Part shown: one piece after another, positions 50,382 to 63,113 of the stretch
Numbering within the stretch: the stretch's first letter is position 1
Layout: each line of letters starts with the position of its first letter
The notes under the pieces: model-generated
Told to the model about the DNA's origin: nothing
What the model saw: only the letters and a program-made list of their open reading frames with translations
Databases searched by the model: none
Assembly: GCF_008831285.2 (NCBI RefSeq)
Contig: NC_045141.1
Location: 22,846,742 to 22,910,741, forward strand
Source of the DNA: Nymphaea colorata
Taxonomy: Eukaryota; Streptophyta; Magnoliopsida; Nymphaeales; Nymphaeaceae
Direction of reading: 5' to 3'
DNA: 64,000 bases
Program-made: the position numbers and the translations under genes

Positions 50382-53300
50382 ATGGCGGACGAAGCCAAGG
50401 CCAAGGGGAACGCCGCTTTCTCCGCTGGGCGGTTCGACGACGCCGTCCAGCACTTCTCCGATGCGATTGCCCTTGCCCCGACGAACCATGTCCTTTATTC
50501 GAACCGTTCTGCAGCCTATGCCTCCCTCCACAGATACTCCGACGCGCTTGCAGACGCAAGGAAGACGGTCGAACTCAAGCCCGATTGGTCCAAAGGCTAC
50601 AGCCGGCTCGGCGCTGCGCATGTCGGCCTCGGCTCCCTCGAAGAGGCCGTATCTGCTTATCGGAAGGGCCTTGACATTGATCCCAGCAACGAGGCTCTGA
50701 AGTCGGGACTGGCCGATGCGCAGTCGGCGCTCGCCAGCCGTAACCGGAGCCGAGGATCCGCCGGTGGGTCGCCGTTCGGAGATATCTTCCAGGGTCCAGA
50801 AGTGTGGGCGAAGCTCACTGCTGATCCAGCGACGCGCGCGTATCTGCAGCAGCCGGACTTCCTCAAGATGATGCAGGACGTGCAGAAGAATCCTAGCAAT
50901 CTCAACTTGTACTTGCAGGATCCGCGGATGATGCAAGCCTTGGGCGTTTTACTCAACATAAAACTGAAGTCGGGGACGCCGGAGGAGATGGAGAAAGATG
51001 TGCCTTTAACGGCCACACCCAGTGACAGGGAAGAGAAGGAAGGGGCACAACCGAAGAAGGAGCCGGAGCCTGAGCCTGAGGCGGAGCCCATGGATGTGAC
51101 CGAGGAGGAGAAGGAGGTGAAGGAGAGGAAAGCAGAGGCTCAGAGAGAGAAGGAGGCAGGCAATGCAGCTTATAAGAAGAAGGAATTTGAGAAGGCTGTC
51201 CAGCACTACACGAGGGCAATGGAACTTGATGACCAGGATATATCCTATCTGACTAATAGAGCTGCAGTTTACTTGGAAATGGGAAAGGTACTAAAGTGGA
51301 ATTTCTGCTGCTTATATACTTTTTTTTTGGTGCAGCATCTTGCTAGTAGTGCAATTCGATAACTGTCAATTTCAACTTGTCGTCTGTTTGTTGTGTGCTC
51401 TTGGATCCATGGAGGTACGAGTGCCTGCTTCGTGCAATTATGATTTTACCTTGAGACTATCTCTGAGTACATCAGGTCTTTCCCGATGAGCTCGATGCTT
51501 GTGTTGCGTACAAATTCTTGGTAGTTTGTACTCCTTTATGAATCATTCAATGGATTTTAGTTGCTGGGTGGCATCTATTCATCAAATTACATGTTGCTTT
51601 TTACGGCTGTCGATCTTTTAAGGTTTGCCACCAGGGCTCTATAGTTATGAGTTGCTATACGCTCTTCCTGATAGAGCGCTACAAGCAGCCAACAGATGCT
51701 GTGATGGTCTGGGCATGTGTCATAGAAACATGAAATTGCATGGTTCATTGGGACTGTTTTCATGATGTTTTTACCTTCTCGTAGGTCTCGCACAATTAGT
51801 TTCGACGTTTTGGGTTTGGATGTCGAACGTTAGGAAGTCCTTTATAGATATATTTATGCCAGTCGTGCTTGTTGGTCGATGGCCACGTGGCAAGTACAAT
51901 TGGGAATCATACTTTCCACACCAGTGTGCAAGTCGCGCAAGAGAGTTCTATCTTCAACGACATTGCATTAGATAGATTATGAATTTTACTTGACGTATAT
52001 GCAATCTCAAACTTTCCGTGAGATTGAGATATTTCTATGGAGACAACACAGGTCCTAAATCGGTAATGGTGTGAAATTTGTATAAAATTTAACCAAAGCA
52101 ACTTTGAAACCGTCCTCAAAAAAGAAAAAGCAATGATCACTAAATTTTTTGGTGCATGTGTTTCAAATGGAGCTTCAACTCCCTGTGGTTAAGTAAATCG
52201 ATTGATGATTAGCTGAAACATTTTTCTTTAGGGGCAACACATAGCTTAGTTGTGCTTTTGATTTTAGTTCGAGGAAGTGTCAATGGATTTGGAGCTTAAT
52301 CTACAAGGAGTACAAAAGTGAAGTAGCTCCTATGCACCGTGTCTTGCTTCTTTGTGTTTCCTCCTCGTGCTTAAACGGATACAGTCACCCATCTTTCTCA
52401 TAATTCTCGGTCTAGTTTGTTTAGTTGTGTCCTTGTCGTTCTTTCTGGAAATACAAGTGCTACCCTTTTTCGTGTCGTGCTAGAAGGCTGACCTTTCATT
52501 TTTTCTGTTTCAGTATGATGAATGCATCAAAGACTGTGATAAGGCTGTCGAAAGAGGGAGAGAGCTTCACTCAGACTTTAAGATGATTGCGAGGGCACTA
52601 ACCCGGAAAGGAACTGCCTTGGTGAAGCTTGCCAAATGCTCAAAAGATTTTGAACCAGCTATTGAAATTTTCCAGAAGGCATTGACGGAACATAGGAATC
52701 CAGATACCTTGAAGAAGCTTAATGATGCAGAAAAGGCAAAGAAAGATTTAGAGCAACAAGAATATTTTGATCCAAAACTGGCAGATGAAGAACGTGAGAA
52801 AGGTAAGTTGCTTTGATTTGAGGGAAGTGGAGTAAGATAGCAACTAACAAGTAATTGTTGCATGAATAAGATGTATTGTTCTGCTATCTTTTCATTATAA
52901 AAGGTTGTACTTCGATTTTATTTGGTTTTATTGGCTCTGTTCTGCTGCCCGCTTAAGTTGCATGAGAAAACCTTTTCTTTTCTTTTCGTGCTAACTGCAA
53001 GGCAGGAATATATCCTGTTATGCGCACGATGCACATAATATGTTCTGTTAGCTCGCCATTTCTAATTCCAACCAATGTTTTTTGCTGGTACCCTAGTCCA
53101 TGGTCAAGTTTGAAAGTGACACAACTGGCAAGTTAGCTATTCCTTTCTTAATTGTAAATGATCATATTCGTATTATTTTCCTATAGCTTCATAAGCATTC
53201 TTGAATTACACATACACGCACACAACAAATAAAATAAAGCATGTGTAGTGGGCAAATATTACGTGTATAGCTTCACGGTGATTTTCATGTGACATCTAAA

Positions 53301-54903
53301 CGACTGTTTCCCCCACTTCATGCATTTTTTTCTTTTTGTGTCTGTGTATGTGAGCATGTGTGTGTGTATCCACTATGCACTATCCACATCTAAACGACCG
53401 TTTCCCCCACTTCATGCATTTTTTTCTTTTTGTGTCTGCGTATGTGAGCATGTGTGTGAGTATCCACTATGCACTATCCACGCCTCTCTGATTAGTATGC
53501 GGGTGCTCCTGCACTTTGTTGGATGCATTAGCTCTGATGACTTTGATGCCTGAACACGTATATGTAGAAGATGATATGTTACAACCGTATGAGGCTCTGA
53601 TTCAGATTTCGAAAATTCGGGCACTAAATTGCGTATCACATCCTTGAGCTGATCTGATCTTTTAAAGTGAACAGGTAACGAATACTTCAAGGAACAGAAG
53701 TATCCAGAAGCTGTGAAACATTACACGGAAGCCATTAAGAGGAACCCCTGTGACCCAAAGGTGAGTTATCTATACTAAAACAGCTGTTTCTTCTGAGCCA
53801 GTAGTTTCTGTATGTAAAGTCCTTTTGAATTACCAAAATTCCTGTTTGTTGTCATTATATCTTCCCGTAGAATTAGATCGTCAGGTTCTGAATTTTTATG
53901 TAAGTTGTTTTTTAGTAAAGTTGTTTTAAAATGTCTCTTTAAGCATCTCAGGATCATGAATTGTTGGGCTGGGGACATCATGAATTAATTAATTCTGTGG
54001 GGTATGCAGGTCTACAGCAATAGAGCTGCTTGCTACACCAAGCTGGGCGCATTGCCTGAAGGATTAAAGGATGCTGAGAAGTGCATTGAGCTCGACCCGT
54101 CATTCTCAAAGGGATACTCAAGAAAGGCTGCGATACAATTCTTTATGAAGGAGTATGACAAGGCACTGGAAACCTACCAAGAGGGTTTGAAACATGACAA
54201 GAACAATCAAGAGCTGCTGGATGGCGTCCGGCGGTACTAGAGCCTCTCTCTCTCTCTCCCTCGCTCGATCTCTCTCTCTTTGTTATTAACCCCAAAAAAT
54301 TAATGCACTTGTTGAACCATTTAGGTGTGTTGAGCAGATCAACAAGACCAACAGGGGTGAGATAAGTGCTGAGGAGCTGAAGGAGAGACAGGTATGCTGT
54401 GAATATTGCCCTATCGACAGTCGCTGCTTTTAAAATTCTTGCTTCATACATCTGACTCTGAGTGCCATATTTCCAGGCAAAGGCGATGCAGGACCCTGAG
54501 ATCCAAACTATCCTCTCGGACCCTATTATGAGACAGGTATTTGCATAAATGTGTTTGGCATTACGGATGCTTGTGTAAGGTTCTTTGATGTTGCGCCGTG
54601 GTTGCCCCACTTGATCTTATGGCGAAATATTGGTTGCACAGCGTTTAAAGTTATAGTTTCCAAAAAACCAGCATGCATCAGAAGTAGAATCGCCCATATT
54701 CTCCTGTCTCGGACTTTTTTCTAGCTTAAGTTTGATATCCATTTCCTGGTTTACTGGATAACAAAGCGCGATGAATAAATGTTTTGCAGGTACTACTTGA
54801 TTTCCAGGAAAACCCGAAAGCAGCACAAGACCACCTCAAGAATCCCCAGGTGATGCACAAGATACAGAAGCTGGTGAGCGCTGGCATAATTCAAGTCAGA
54901 TGA
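50382..54903 (+). CDS. HOP: Hsp70-Hsp90 organizing protein (HOP/STI1 co-chaperone)
   Basis: HOP is a cytosolic adaptor that binds the C-terminal tails of Hsp70 and Hsp90 and passes clients between them. Seven exons join in phase: 50382-51287, 52514-52802, 53675-53760, 54010-54233, 54325-54391, 54477-54536 and 54790-54903, giving 581 aa, a normal length. TPR1 covers about residues 2-105 ([29 protein letters not shown]). DP1 is near 145-195 ([32 protein letters not shown]). An acidic linker with PEPEPEAEP follows. TPR2A starts near 250 ([20 protein letters not shown]), and TPR2B includes [17 protein letters not shown] and [22 protein letters not shown]2 ends the protein ([39 protein letters not shown]). 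All three TPR blocks and both DP domains are intact. A heat-shock element lies upstream. Confidence 0.97.
53293..53480. repeat. 94-bp tandem duplication in HOP intron 2
   Basis: Two head-to-tail copies, 53293-53386 and 53387-53480, start CATCTAAACGAC and end CACTATGCACTATCCA. They differ at only about four positions, so the duplication is recent. Confidence 0.95.
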
Positions 54904-54949
54904 TAAGGTCCGTGCAGAGAGGGCAGAATAGCCTCGTCATGAATTTGTC

Positions 54950-56150
54950 GCTGCTGTTCTTATCTATTTAAGTCAACCGTGTTCATGAACTGAAGTTTTG
55001 GAAAGCAATGTAATTTGTTTTGGCGTTCTACTCTTCCTTTTCTTGGGTTCCGTTATTGCATGTGGGAGAGGGGTCTGCGTGCGTCGTAACATTGTAATAA
55101 GCTTTAAATGCCACCTCATTTAAGATGTTAATCTGCCAAGTCGGTGGAACTTTAAGTGCCACCTGGGTAAGCAAGCAGCAGGTTCTCCACTTAGACTACA
55201 GTTTCATCTGATAGCAAATGAGAAGTCACAGACGTACCATAGGGCATTTCGGAAGTGTGGGAAAAGCCAGTCAATTTTTCCAGTTTCTGTAAAATGTTCT
55301 TCAGTTCTACCCTGTTTTTCTTTTTGCTATTTTGGTCTTGTGCTGTACGAAGGAAAGAAGTCGTCATGGAGTGTTGAAAGTGTTGACCCAACCTCTGCTT
55401 CGGTTGCTTATTATTTCATGGCCAGCCAAAACCAACGAAGACGTTATCAATAAGAGGAACCATCCCGGGCCGGAATGGCCCATCCACACCCTTCAAGTAA
55501 CATGGCCTTGCACCGTTGTCTGCTTGCATTGACAGTGTGAAAGAACACTACTTTATCATGGCCAACTTCGACAAAGAAGCCAACTCAGCTACTTATGGAC
55601 CCTCGGCCCGGGGTTGTAGTGAGTGCCCCAGTCGACCATCCCAGGAAATAGGAACGTTCTGGGTCTCAAGGCTGCGGTTCATATTAGCGCTCACACAAAC
55701 TTGCCACGTTTGTGGTTTTTGTCGGCCTTGTGATGATGATACGCTGACAATGAAAGGAATTTATCTTAGTGGAATTTCGCGTCCTCTAGGTTAAATGAGG
55801 CCACTTGGATCACACGCTGTTTGTACTGATCAGGCTCACAATTCTCTCGTCTTTGAAGCTGGCTTGATCGAGCATTTGTGAGAGCAAGCTGACGATCTGC
55901 TGAGGTACTTAGAAAACAATAAACGAGTTGATGAAACAAAGGCATCATACACTAATTAATTTGACAACGAACCACAAGCATGGACTGCTGTCCCAAACTT
56001 GTCGGTCATGTGACAATTAACCACTTTATGTTCCATGTAAGTCCTCCTTTTAAAAGACAAATATTTCGCCAATCACAAAATGAGATACAAAATGTGAATG
56101 ATGAACTGTTAAAAGCTTGTGTTATGTGCTTGCTTGAAAGACTGATGGCA
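54950..56150. other. Intergenic between HOP and the membrane-protein gene
   Basis: Two convergent genes face each other here. The first part is the HOP 3' flank. No supported ORF was found on either strand. Confidence 0.5.
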
Positions 56151-56156
56151 CCCAGA

Positions 56157-59100
56157 TCATTTGAGGATGGAAGCAAGGTGACTGCCATCTGAACCATCAG
56201 AAAGTTTATCAAGAAGCTCTTTTCACTGACATGTTACCAATTAGTGTCAAGGTGGTCATTATGGTGTATAACTGCAGAACAACACCTGGAGAAAGAAAAA
56301 CAGGTGATCCAATGATATGAGACTAACATACAATCATCAGAGAAACTTACTGATAAGCAGGCGTCCATTCTCAATCGCTTCAGGATTTGATGATACTGCT
56401 CCAAGACTACCACTGCGTATCTGTTCATTGCAAAACGATGGGCTTCAGTTGCTTGCTAACACACAAAACTGCAATATTTCAATGTAGATGAAAGAAAGAT
56501 GCCCGAGCCCAGTATAGGAGGAAGTAATTTTTGATGAAGCCATACTGCATAAAATAAAGAGCCCATGTCTAATGAGCTACGACAGACAGACTAGCAGAAA
56601 GCATCATATCCAGTGGTCTAGGGAAAGTAAGTGGGTCTAGATTCCACGGCAAGTGCAAAGCTGAAGAAAAGGAGAGGAGGAAAGAGTAAAGCCTGCTCAC
56701 CCTCAAAACCCCCAGAACACATGCACACACAGTCATGTCTGATATCATTGAGGCCATGCTCAACCAATATTTATCCCAGTGGAAACTTGTGCGTCACTGT
56801 GAGCATTAATCACCCATGAATCATGTTCTTCTTTGTCGGTCAGCATGGTCACATGCCATGACTGAGCTATATGTGGCTGAGGCTCCTATGGTTAGATTCA
56901 TGTTTGTATGGGGAAATTTTGATAAGCTAATACAATGTCATTCCCAAGCACACCTGTCTGTCAATTAATTGAACGATCTTTTTACAAAGTCACCAATATC
57001 CAACTAGTATTACAACAAAGAGCAACTCCTTAAAACTTAAAAGCTTCACACCTCAAAATAATCTGGTGAATTAATTTATTGCAAGTGCAACAGCACCAGA
57101 ATGGAAAGATCCTATGCACTCATGCGGATTATTTTTATTGATGCACAGGAAGAATAATGTCAAACCTTGACCAATGTCGAATAGGCCCTTTCAGGCAGGC
57201 ACAACTGATCCATGGGTTTGTGATTACCTCTGAGCAAAGGGGCTTGAGTTCCAGAACTCCTACGTTTCTAACCATGAGAGAACTTGGCTTGGGCTATGAA
57301 AACCTATAAAATGATGTAAAACCAACCCGATTGGACTTACCAATATGTACCATATGCTGGAAGGACGGATAGCATCTTAATACTATGAGCGGATTCCTAA
57401 TCTATATTTTCATAGGGCCAGCCAGATAAAACAGAAAGGAATAATTGAGGAGAGTGTTTGACGTTCCATTGCCTCTCCCTGTTCCCCCTTAGTTAACTCC
57501 GGATGGAAGGGATGTAGCTCTCTATTGGTTATCCTTCACCGAGTCATATGGGCAAAGGTGGGTGGCTAACTTTATTTGGCATCTACCCCTGACAGGGAAG
57601 GAGTTTCCTTATCTAATTTCCTTTTGGATCAGCATAAACAGGAAAAGCAACGTCAGGAATCAGTCGAGGTCATCTTTCCAAACTCTACTTGGAACTGATT
57701 ATATGACAAACAGGACTGTGGTACCTTTCATCAGTAGTTAGGATACTGACTTCATGTAGGAGATAGTACTCATTCCCGGCTCAGTCTGCACATTCATTAT
57801 GGAGTGATCACTTTCTCCAAAACTTCAAATCGGGCTCATTTCATCTCTTCAATCACTTGGCTTGGTGGAAAATGGGATCCGTTCTTTTCCCCCTGCCAAT
57901 AAGATGAGACGAGATCACCACTTCTCTAATGGGCTTCCATCCATTCTAAGATAAGAGACGTTGCACATCAAAGCCTTGGTTCTTGCCTTAACATATCTTT
58001 GCCAGCCTACCTATCCCAAATTATGGAGCCAAGATCTGTGTCCCACACTAAGCAGTTTACGTGGTTGTTCTTTTCAGCTAAATACATACAAAATTTGAAT
58101 CACACATTTATAATACAGATTCCGGAGTTGTCATAAAATAAGAGAATACTGTTGTGGGGAAAACACCAATAAACAGCTAAAGAGCCTTAGGAGGATGTTT
58201 GAAATCAATACATAGTTGTAAAAGTTATATCACAAGGATTCGGCGGAAGAGACAGAAATAAGGCCATTTTAATTCAATTTCCAGAAGGATTTCTATATAA
58301 GGATATACAGTGGGAGTCAAACTGGAGCATCCCTGTCGAACAAGAATCAAACACACAAATAGTGAACTCGTTCTACTTCTAAGTCCTAACAAAGAGTGTC
58401 CTAGAAAAATAACCATTTAATTGAGCAATATAACACCTGCAGAACACTCTAGCACATTAGTGTCAAGTTTGTTTGCAATAGTTCTTAAAGATTCATCATC
58501 TTTATCGAGCCACTACAGGTAAATTTTTAATTATTACCACGCATAGATATACAATCAGGTGACTAAATGGGCCAATGCAAAACTTCATATGGGCATGCAC
58601 TGTGATAATCAGACAGAAGAACAAGTTTAACAAATAAATAAACAAAAATATTTTTACTTAGAAAACAGTCAATGATTTTACCTGCAACAGAAGGTTGCTT
58701 GTAATAATTTGTGCAAGAGACAGAATTGCAGCAACAGATGCTACAACAGTATAGGATCTTAGTAGGTTTTTGCTGTTACATCTTCGACCTTCCAATAAGT
58801 GAAAACACACCAATTAGCAAAAGTTGATAAAAGTTAAAACCGACACAGCAAGCATAGATTTCAAGCTATGATGCCAATGTTGTAACTTCCATATATAGTC
58901 ATCCCTTGGCTAATACCTGATTCTCCAATAGCAAGACAAATGAAACCAGCTAAAACAGAAAACACAGCAAGTTGGCCAGGACCCCTTTGTTGCAGGAACA
59001 AAAGCAAGAGCCATAGGACACCTATCACTTGGATGGCTGCCTGCAATGGGAAATAACAAATTAAATCAGTTCTGGTCCTCAATATACAATGAAATATCAT

Positions 59101-60271
59101 TTACCTACCAATAATTAAGATCAGAAGCCATGGTATACGGTATTGGGATTGCAGAGAGGACCTTTTCAAATTTTCTTCCTTGCTTTATGTGTTTCATCAA
59201 TCAAATTTCGATTTTGTCAATGCCAATCCTTTAGATAGTGCTAGACACAATAGATCGGTTGCAATTTATTCCAATCTTGACATGTAATTAAACCATACTA
59301 TCCAACCTGTCAAATAGGCATGTTGGAACCCCAAAATACGTCTTCAATAAGCGCTTTATCTCACCAACATTTGTCTATCACTCTTAGCCAACTCTATAGT
59401 TGACACATCAGAATAGTCCACAGATCCAACTACATCCTAGCAGTTCAAATCAATATTGGCATTATCCATCTTGGATATACAAGACGATACTGACAACAGA
59501 GGTTTAAAGTTTACAGTATGCTGACAAATTCATGGTTATGAATGCTCTCATGATACTGTTGCTATGTTTTGCCACATTCACGGCTTGGACTCTTAGGTGC
59601 AGATGCAGTTTGCAGACTCGAGGGAAATACCAACTTCCGAAAAAGTAATGCAGTAAAAGGGTCCAAAATTTTGAGGTTCAATTCCTTCCCGTGCACAAGG
59701 AAACTTCTACATTTTTGCATGTTGACAACAAATGAAAAAGTTAGTGCCCGTGTAACTATATCCAAGAAGTACAGCCCCAAATTTGGAGAATCCCCTTGAT
59801 AAAGTTTGAGAATAGAGAATCCCCGAGCTCAATCAAATCGAACCATCGAAGAAACACCAAAGACAGACCCGACAAACAACAAAAGCGAAAAAAAAAATCA
59901 TCACATTATATTAGAGAAAACATTTTTTCGAAACAGATCAAATCCACCTAAAGCAGATACAAGATATCAAACTTGCATATGGGCTCACCTGTGCAAGTAG
60001 CAGCTTGCAAAGGCGACCTTTTCCTTGTGCTACCTTCGTATATCCTGAATAACCATCCACACTTTCTTGTTACGAAGCTACCACCATAATAATTTTTCCT
60101 CTTCTTTTCGCATTTGTTATGTGATTATGAAATCCCAAAGACACTGCAAGGGAAGAAGGAAGGAGAGAGAGATGGTGGGTTCTTACTCGAATCGACGACC
60201 ATTCGATAGGAAAAATCCGAGCCGTCCGTCCCCGAAGGTCTCGCACTGGGTGGTGGCTGCCTTCTGCTCAT
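56157..60271 (-). CDS. Conserved plant multi-pass membrane protein, about 164 aa
   Basis: Exons 60271-60187, 60065-59989, 59040-58917 and 58788-58682 join in phase. Two further candidate exons, 56420-56351 (acceptor GAACAG, donor TATCA|GTAAGT) and 56188-56157, keep the frame to a TGA. The N-terminus MSRRQPPPSARPSGTDGSDF then YRMVVDS resembles, from memory, an uncharacterised plant membrane-protein family. Hydrophobic segments lie at about residues 55-71 (AAIQVIGVLWLLLLFL), 78-96 (LAVFSVLAGFICLAIG) and 109-130 (TVVASVAAILSLAQIITSNL). The GQGKGRL-type block AQGKGRLCKL precedes the first. The large intron 58681-56421 makes the last two exons less certain. In-frame upstream ATGs (for example 60328) lie at or before the TATA box at 60331-60337, so 60271 was chosen. 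Function is unknown. Confidence 0.62.
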
Positions 60272-60272
60272 A

Positions 60273-60273
60273 T

Positions 60274-60309
<36 letters not shown>
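60273..60309. repeat. (CT)n(CG)n microsatellite
   Basis: About 12 CT units followed by about 6 CG units, directly upstream of the membrane-protein ATG and so probably in its 5' UTR. Confidence 0.9.
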
Positions 60310-60330
60310 GGGGGCAGGGGAAGGCCATGG

Positions 60331-60337
60331 CTATATA
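60331..60337 (-). promoter_or_regulatory. TATA box of the membrane-protein gene
   Basis: The minus strand reads TATATAG 60 bp upstream of the chosen ATG. Confidence 0.6.
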
Positions 60338-60339
60338 CA

Positions 60340-61290
60340 TAACAGCCACGGGCAATTAAGCCCCCGCTGACCAACCAGACCCCGGAGGCCTTGACCCAAC
60401 TTCTGTTCAAATTGGATGTCCTGTATACAAATGGAATATAGAAAAAAAAAAACATCTAATTAAGAAATTGAATCAAACTTGGATGGAGGAAACTCCATCA
60501 AATTAAATTCAAAATTGGAATTATTTTTAAATAGATATATGATCGGATAAGAAGCATCAAGATAGCCAGTTAGTTTTTCAAATATAAAGTACTTATACAT
60601 TTTGAACATTAGTTCTTAATATATCATAAGATTTGGTTATGGTATAGACAATTTTTCACTTTTATTTAAATATGAATATTTGAAGATCCAATAAAGTAGA
60701 TGTGGTAAATGGTACACTCACTTCAAATTTGATCATTATTTTGGAAGACCTAATTGTTATATTGTTTGTATGTGCACTAGCAACAGATAAGCCAATAATG
60801 CTAGGTAAAAAGCCGAAGTCCAACGAGGAGAGAGATAAGCAAATGCTAAGAAGTAGAGGTGCATAGAAGGTTATAGTTGATTGCCTTAGACCTAACATAC
60901 GAGGCTGATTTTATATTCAAGATCATGAGTAAATTTGAATTATGGGGAATTGGCAAGAGAATTTCACTTTCATATATATATATATATATAATGAAAATGT
61001 TGTGGATGATTAAGAGATAAAAATTCATCGTAAAATGACCGCTAAAATTGTAGTAAATAATTATGGGGTTATATAAAATGTTGCTAATAACAACATAAAG
61101 CCGGCAACATGAAGCATACCACATGATGGAACGGTCCAATATCTTGTATATAAAATATATAGACGAAAAAGAGCCCTTTCAAAAATTTCCGGGAGAGCCA
61201 TAATTTGATTTCCCGCGGCGGTCGTCCCCTCCGGGCGATCCATCACTCAGGGGAAAGCCTCGTTCTCCTTTTTCGTAGGCGAAAAAATTC
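60340..61290. promoter_or_regulatory. Shared divergent promoter region
   Basis: About 1 kb separates the ATGs of two divergently transcribed genes (60271 minus, 61296 plus), each with its own TATA-like box (60331-60337 and 61147-61155). The middle is AT-rich with a TA run at 60974-60991 and no ORF of note. Confidence 0.5.
61147..61155 (+). promoter_or_regulatory. TATA box of the Man1/Src1-domain gene
   Basis: TATATAAAA, about 150 bp upstream of the ATG at 61296. Confidence 0.6.
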
Positions 61291-61295
61291 AGAAA

Positions 61296-63113
61296 ATGAA
61301 GTCTCCTGAAAAATCGAGGCACGACAAACAAAAGAAGAAGAGGAAGGACTCCGCTCATCCTCTTCCGCTCATCGGCATCGACCCGTCCTCGAATCTGTTG
61401 CCCTCGCGGCACGAGTTCTTCCAGGTGCTCGCTGTCGCCGCCATTGCCGTGATCGTCGCCTTCTCCTGCAATCTCGCCACCAAGAAACTTCTTCTACACC
61501 GGAGCAAGCCCTTATGCGATAACGGCGAATTTTCGGGTAAGTATTTGTAGCATTCTTGATCCTTTGCTGGTTTTGCCTTGCGTTCCTTGCCTTTTGAAAT
61601 CTTGAAGCGCAAGAACTAAGCCGATTTTGACCTGTGATTGGTATGTTGTTTTAGGGTTATGAATTATTGGTGTCTTTTTTTGTTTGGGGAGAAAAAAGGA
61701 TTCCCTATTCGCATTTCTTACTACTATTATTTGTCGGATATCGATCGGACTGACCTCTCCGACTGGAGCCGGCAATAGCTGTCTTTCGATTTTGATCTAA
61801 TTTGATAGTTGGATTGTCTGTTTGGGCCCCTCAGCAGTGAAAACTGGTTGGACTTTCATACTCACGTTAAAGTCTGTATGCGAACTTGTCCCTATATGTC
61901 TAGTGAAAGATCATTTTCTCCGCGAAATGTTGCTTTCGTCGCCGATCAGTTTTGTTTTTGTAGTTGCTTAATTTACTGCAGACTTAGTGTCAGTGAGTTT
62001 CAACTAGCTCAAATTATTCATCTCCTTTTTTGAACTAAGTCTGTGTGAGTTTCAACTAGCTCAACTTATTCATCTGCTTTTTTGAACCGCCTCAAGCTGT
62101 ATGTCTGATAATATTTTTGTCACAGGTTTATGTGAGCCTTGTCCAACTAATGCGGTGTGTTCTGAAGGCAAGTGGCAGTGTGTGCACGGATATATGAAGC
62201 ATGGGAGATTATGTATAGAAGATGGAGAGATTAATCAAGCAGCTAGGAAACTTGTGTGTGAGAGGCAATCTTTCTTTGCAAGCTGTTAAGAAATTGGAAT
62301 TCTCTGGGTATTTGGAAGTAATTCATTTTTTTTAATTACATATCATCTGAATGCAGTCAGACTGGATTCTACTTCATATCTGCAGATCTAGTGCACGGTT
62401 TATGTGCACAGGAGCTGGGAAAGTCTGGGTATGTTTTCACATTGATTTGATTTCATGAATTTGCACATTTGCCTCCTAGGACACTTGTGTGGATGCATGT
62501 ATATATGCTTATCTGCTTGTGTTTGCATTTCATTTTACATGCATAACTGTTTGTACGCTTTTGAGGCGATTGTGCATTTATATGTTCTCGGTTTCAGTTT
62601 AAGGAAGAAGAAATATTAAACATCATGGATGGATACAAGTTGCCTGAATTTAGTTCAGACAGCAATTCTCACGTGCTTGTAAAGACAAAGGCAATGGAAT
62701 CACTGCTTGTTGTACTGGAGACGAGGAAAGGCTATGATGGGTGGGGTGAATTCTTTGTTGCTTATAACTTTTATCTTGCCTGTTTGTGCAGTTTTTTCCT
62801 CAACTTGAATACTTTTGTTGGGATTTTTGAGTAGGACTAAGGAGGTTAAGTGCCCAGATGCACTTGCGGAGAAGCACAAATCTGTTACTTGCCTTGTCCA
62901 TGAGTGGGTCCTCAAGCATGTTTTGTTTTTGGTGGCCACAATCCCCATGGTGTGCTTTGCCCTGATTTTTTTCCCCCAAATTTACCTTGATTTTTTCAAT
63001 TATTAACGCTTCCTGCAACTGACAAATTACAGACAATTGCTTTGATAAGGATCTGCTGGAGAATTCATCAAAGCAGAAAACTCTCCACAAGGGCTGAACA
63101 ACTTTATACACAG
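61296..63113 (+). CDS. Man1/Src1 C-terminal-domain protein, 5' part
   Basis: Exons 61296-61536, 62126-62255, 62386-62428, 62598-62740, 62835-62949 and 63033-63113 join in phase, giving about 251 residues before the window ends. A basic N-terminus (HDKQKKKRKD) is followed by one membrane segment (VLAVAAIAVIVAFSCNLA, about 46-62), then a Cys-rich lumenal-type block (LCEPCPTNAVCSEGKWQCVH, GYMKHGRLCIEDGEIN) and a second hydrophobic stretch (WVLKHVLFLVATIPM, then TIALIRICWRI). This order matches the C-terminal domain of MAN1/Src1/Heh inner-nuclear-membrane proteins; the plant member lacks a LEM domain. Exon 2 was ended at CTTGT|GTGTGA because only that donor keeps exon 3 open and yields TGAGKVWFKEEEI. 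A nearby donor T|GTGAGA is stronger but breaks the frame. The 3' end is beyond the window. Confidence 0.75.
61993..62090. repeat. 52-bp tandem duplication in intron 1 of the Man1/Src1-domain gene
   Basis: GTGAGTTTCAACTAGCTCAA recurs at 61993 and 62045, and both copies continue to TTATTCATCT.CTTTTTTGAAC. Differences are few. Confidence 0.88.

Noticed and set aside
50250-50936. 228-codon minus-strand ORF
   Set aside because: It is antisense to HOP exon 1, which has clear TPR homology. GC-rich coding sequence leaves long open shadows on the other strand.
59660-59720. GAGGTTCAATTCC as a tRNA T-arm
   Set aside because: No D-arm, anticodon arm or acceptor pairing could be placed around it.
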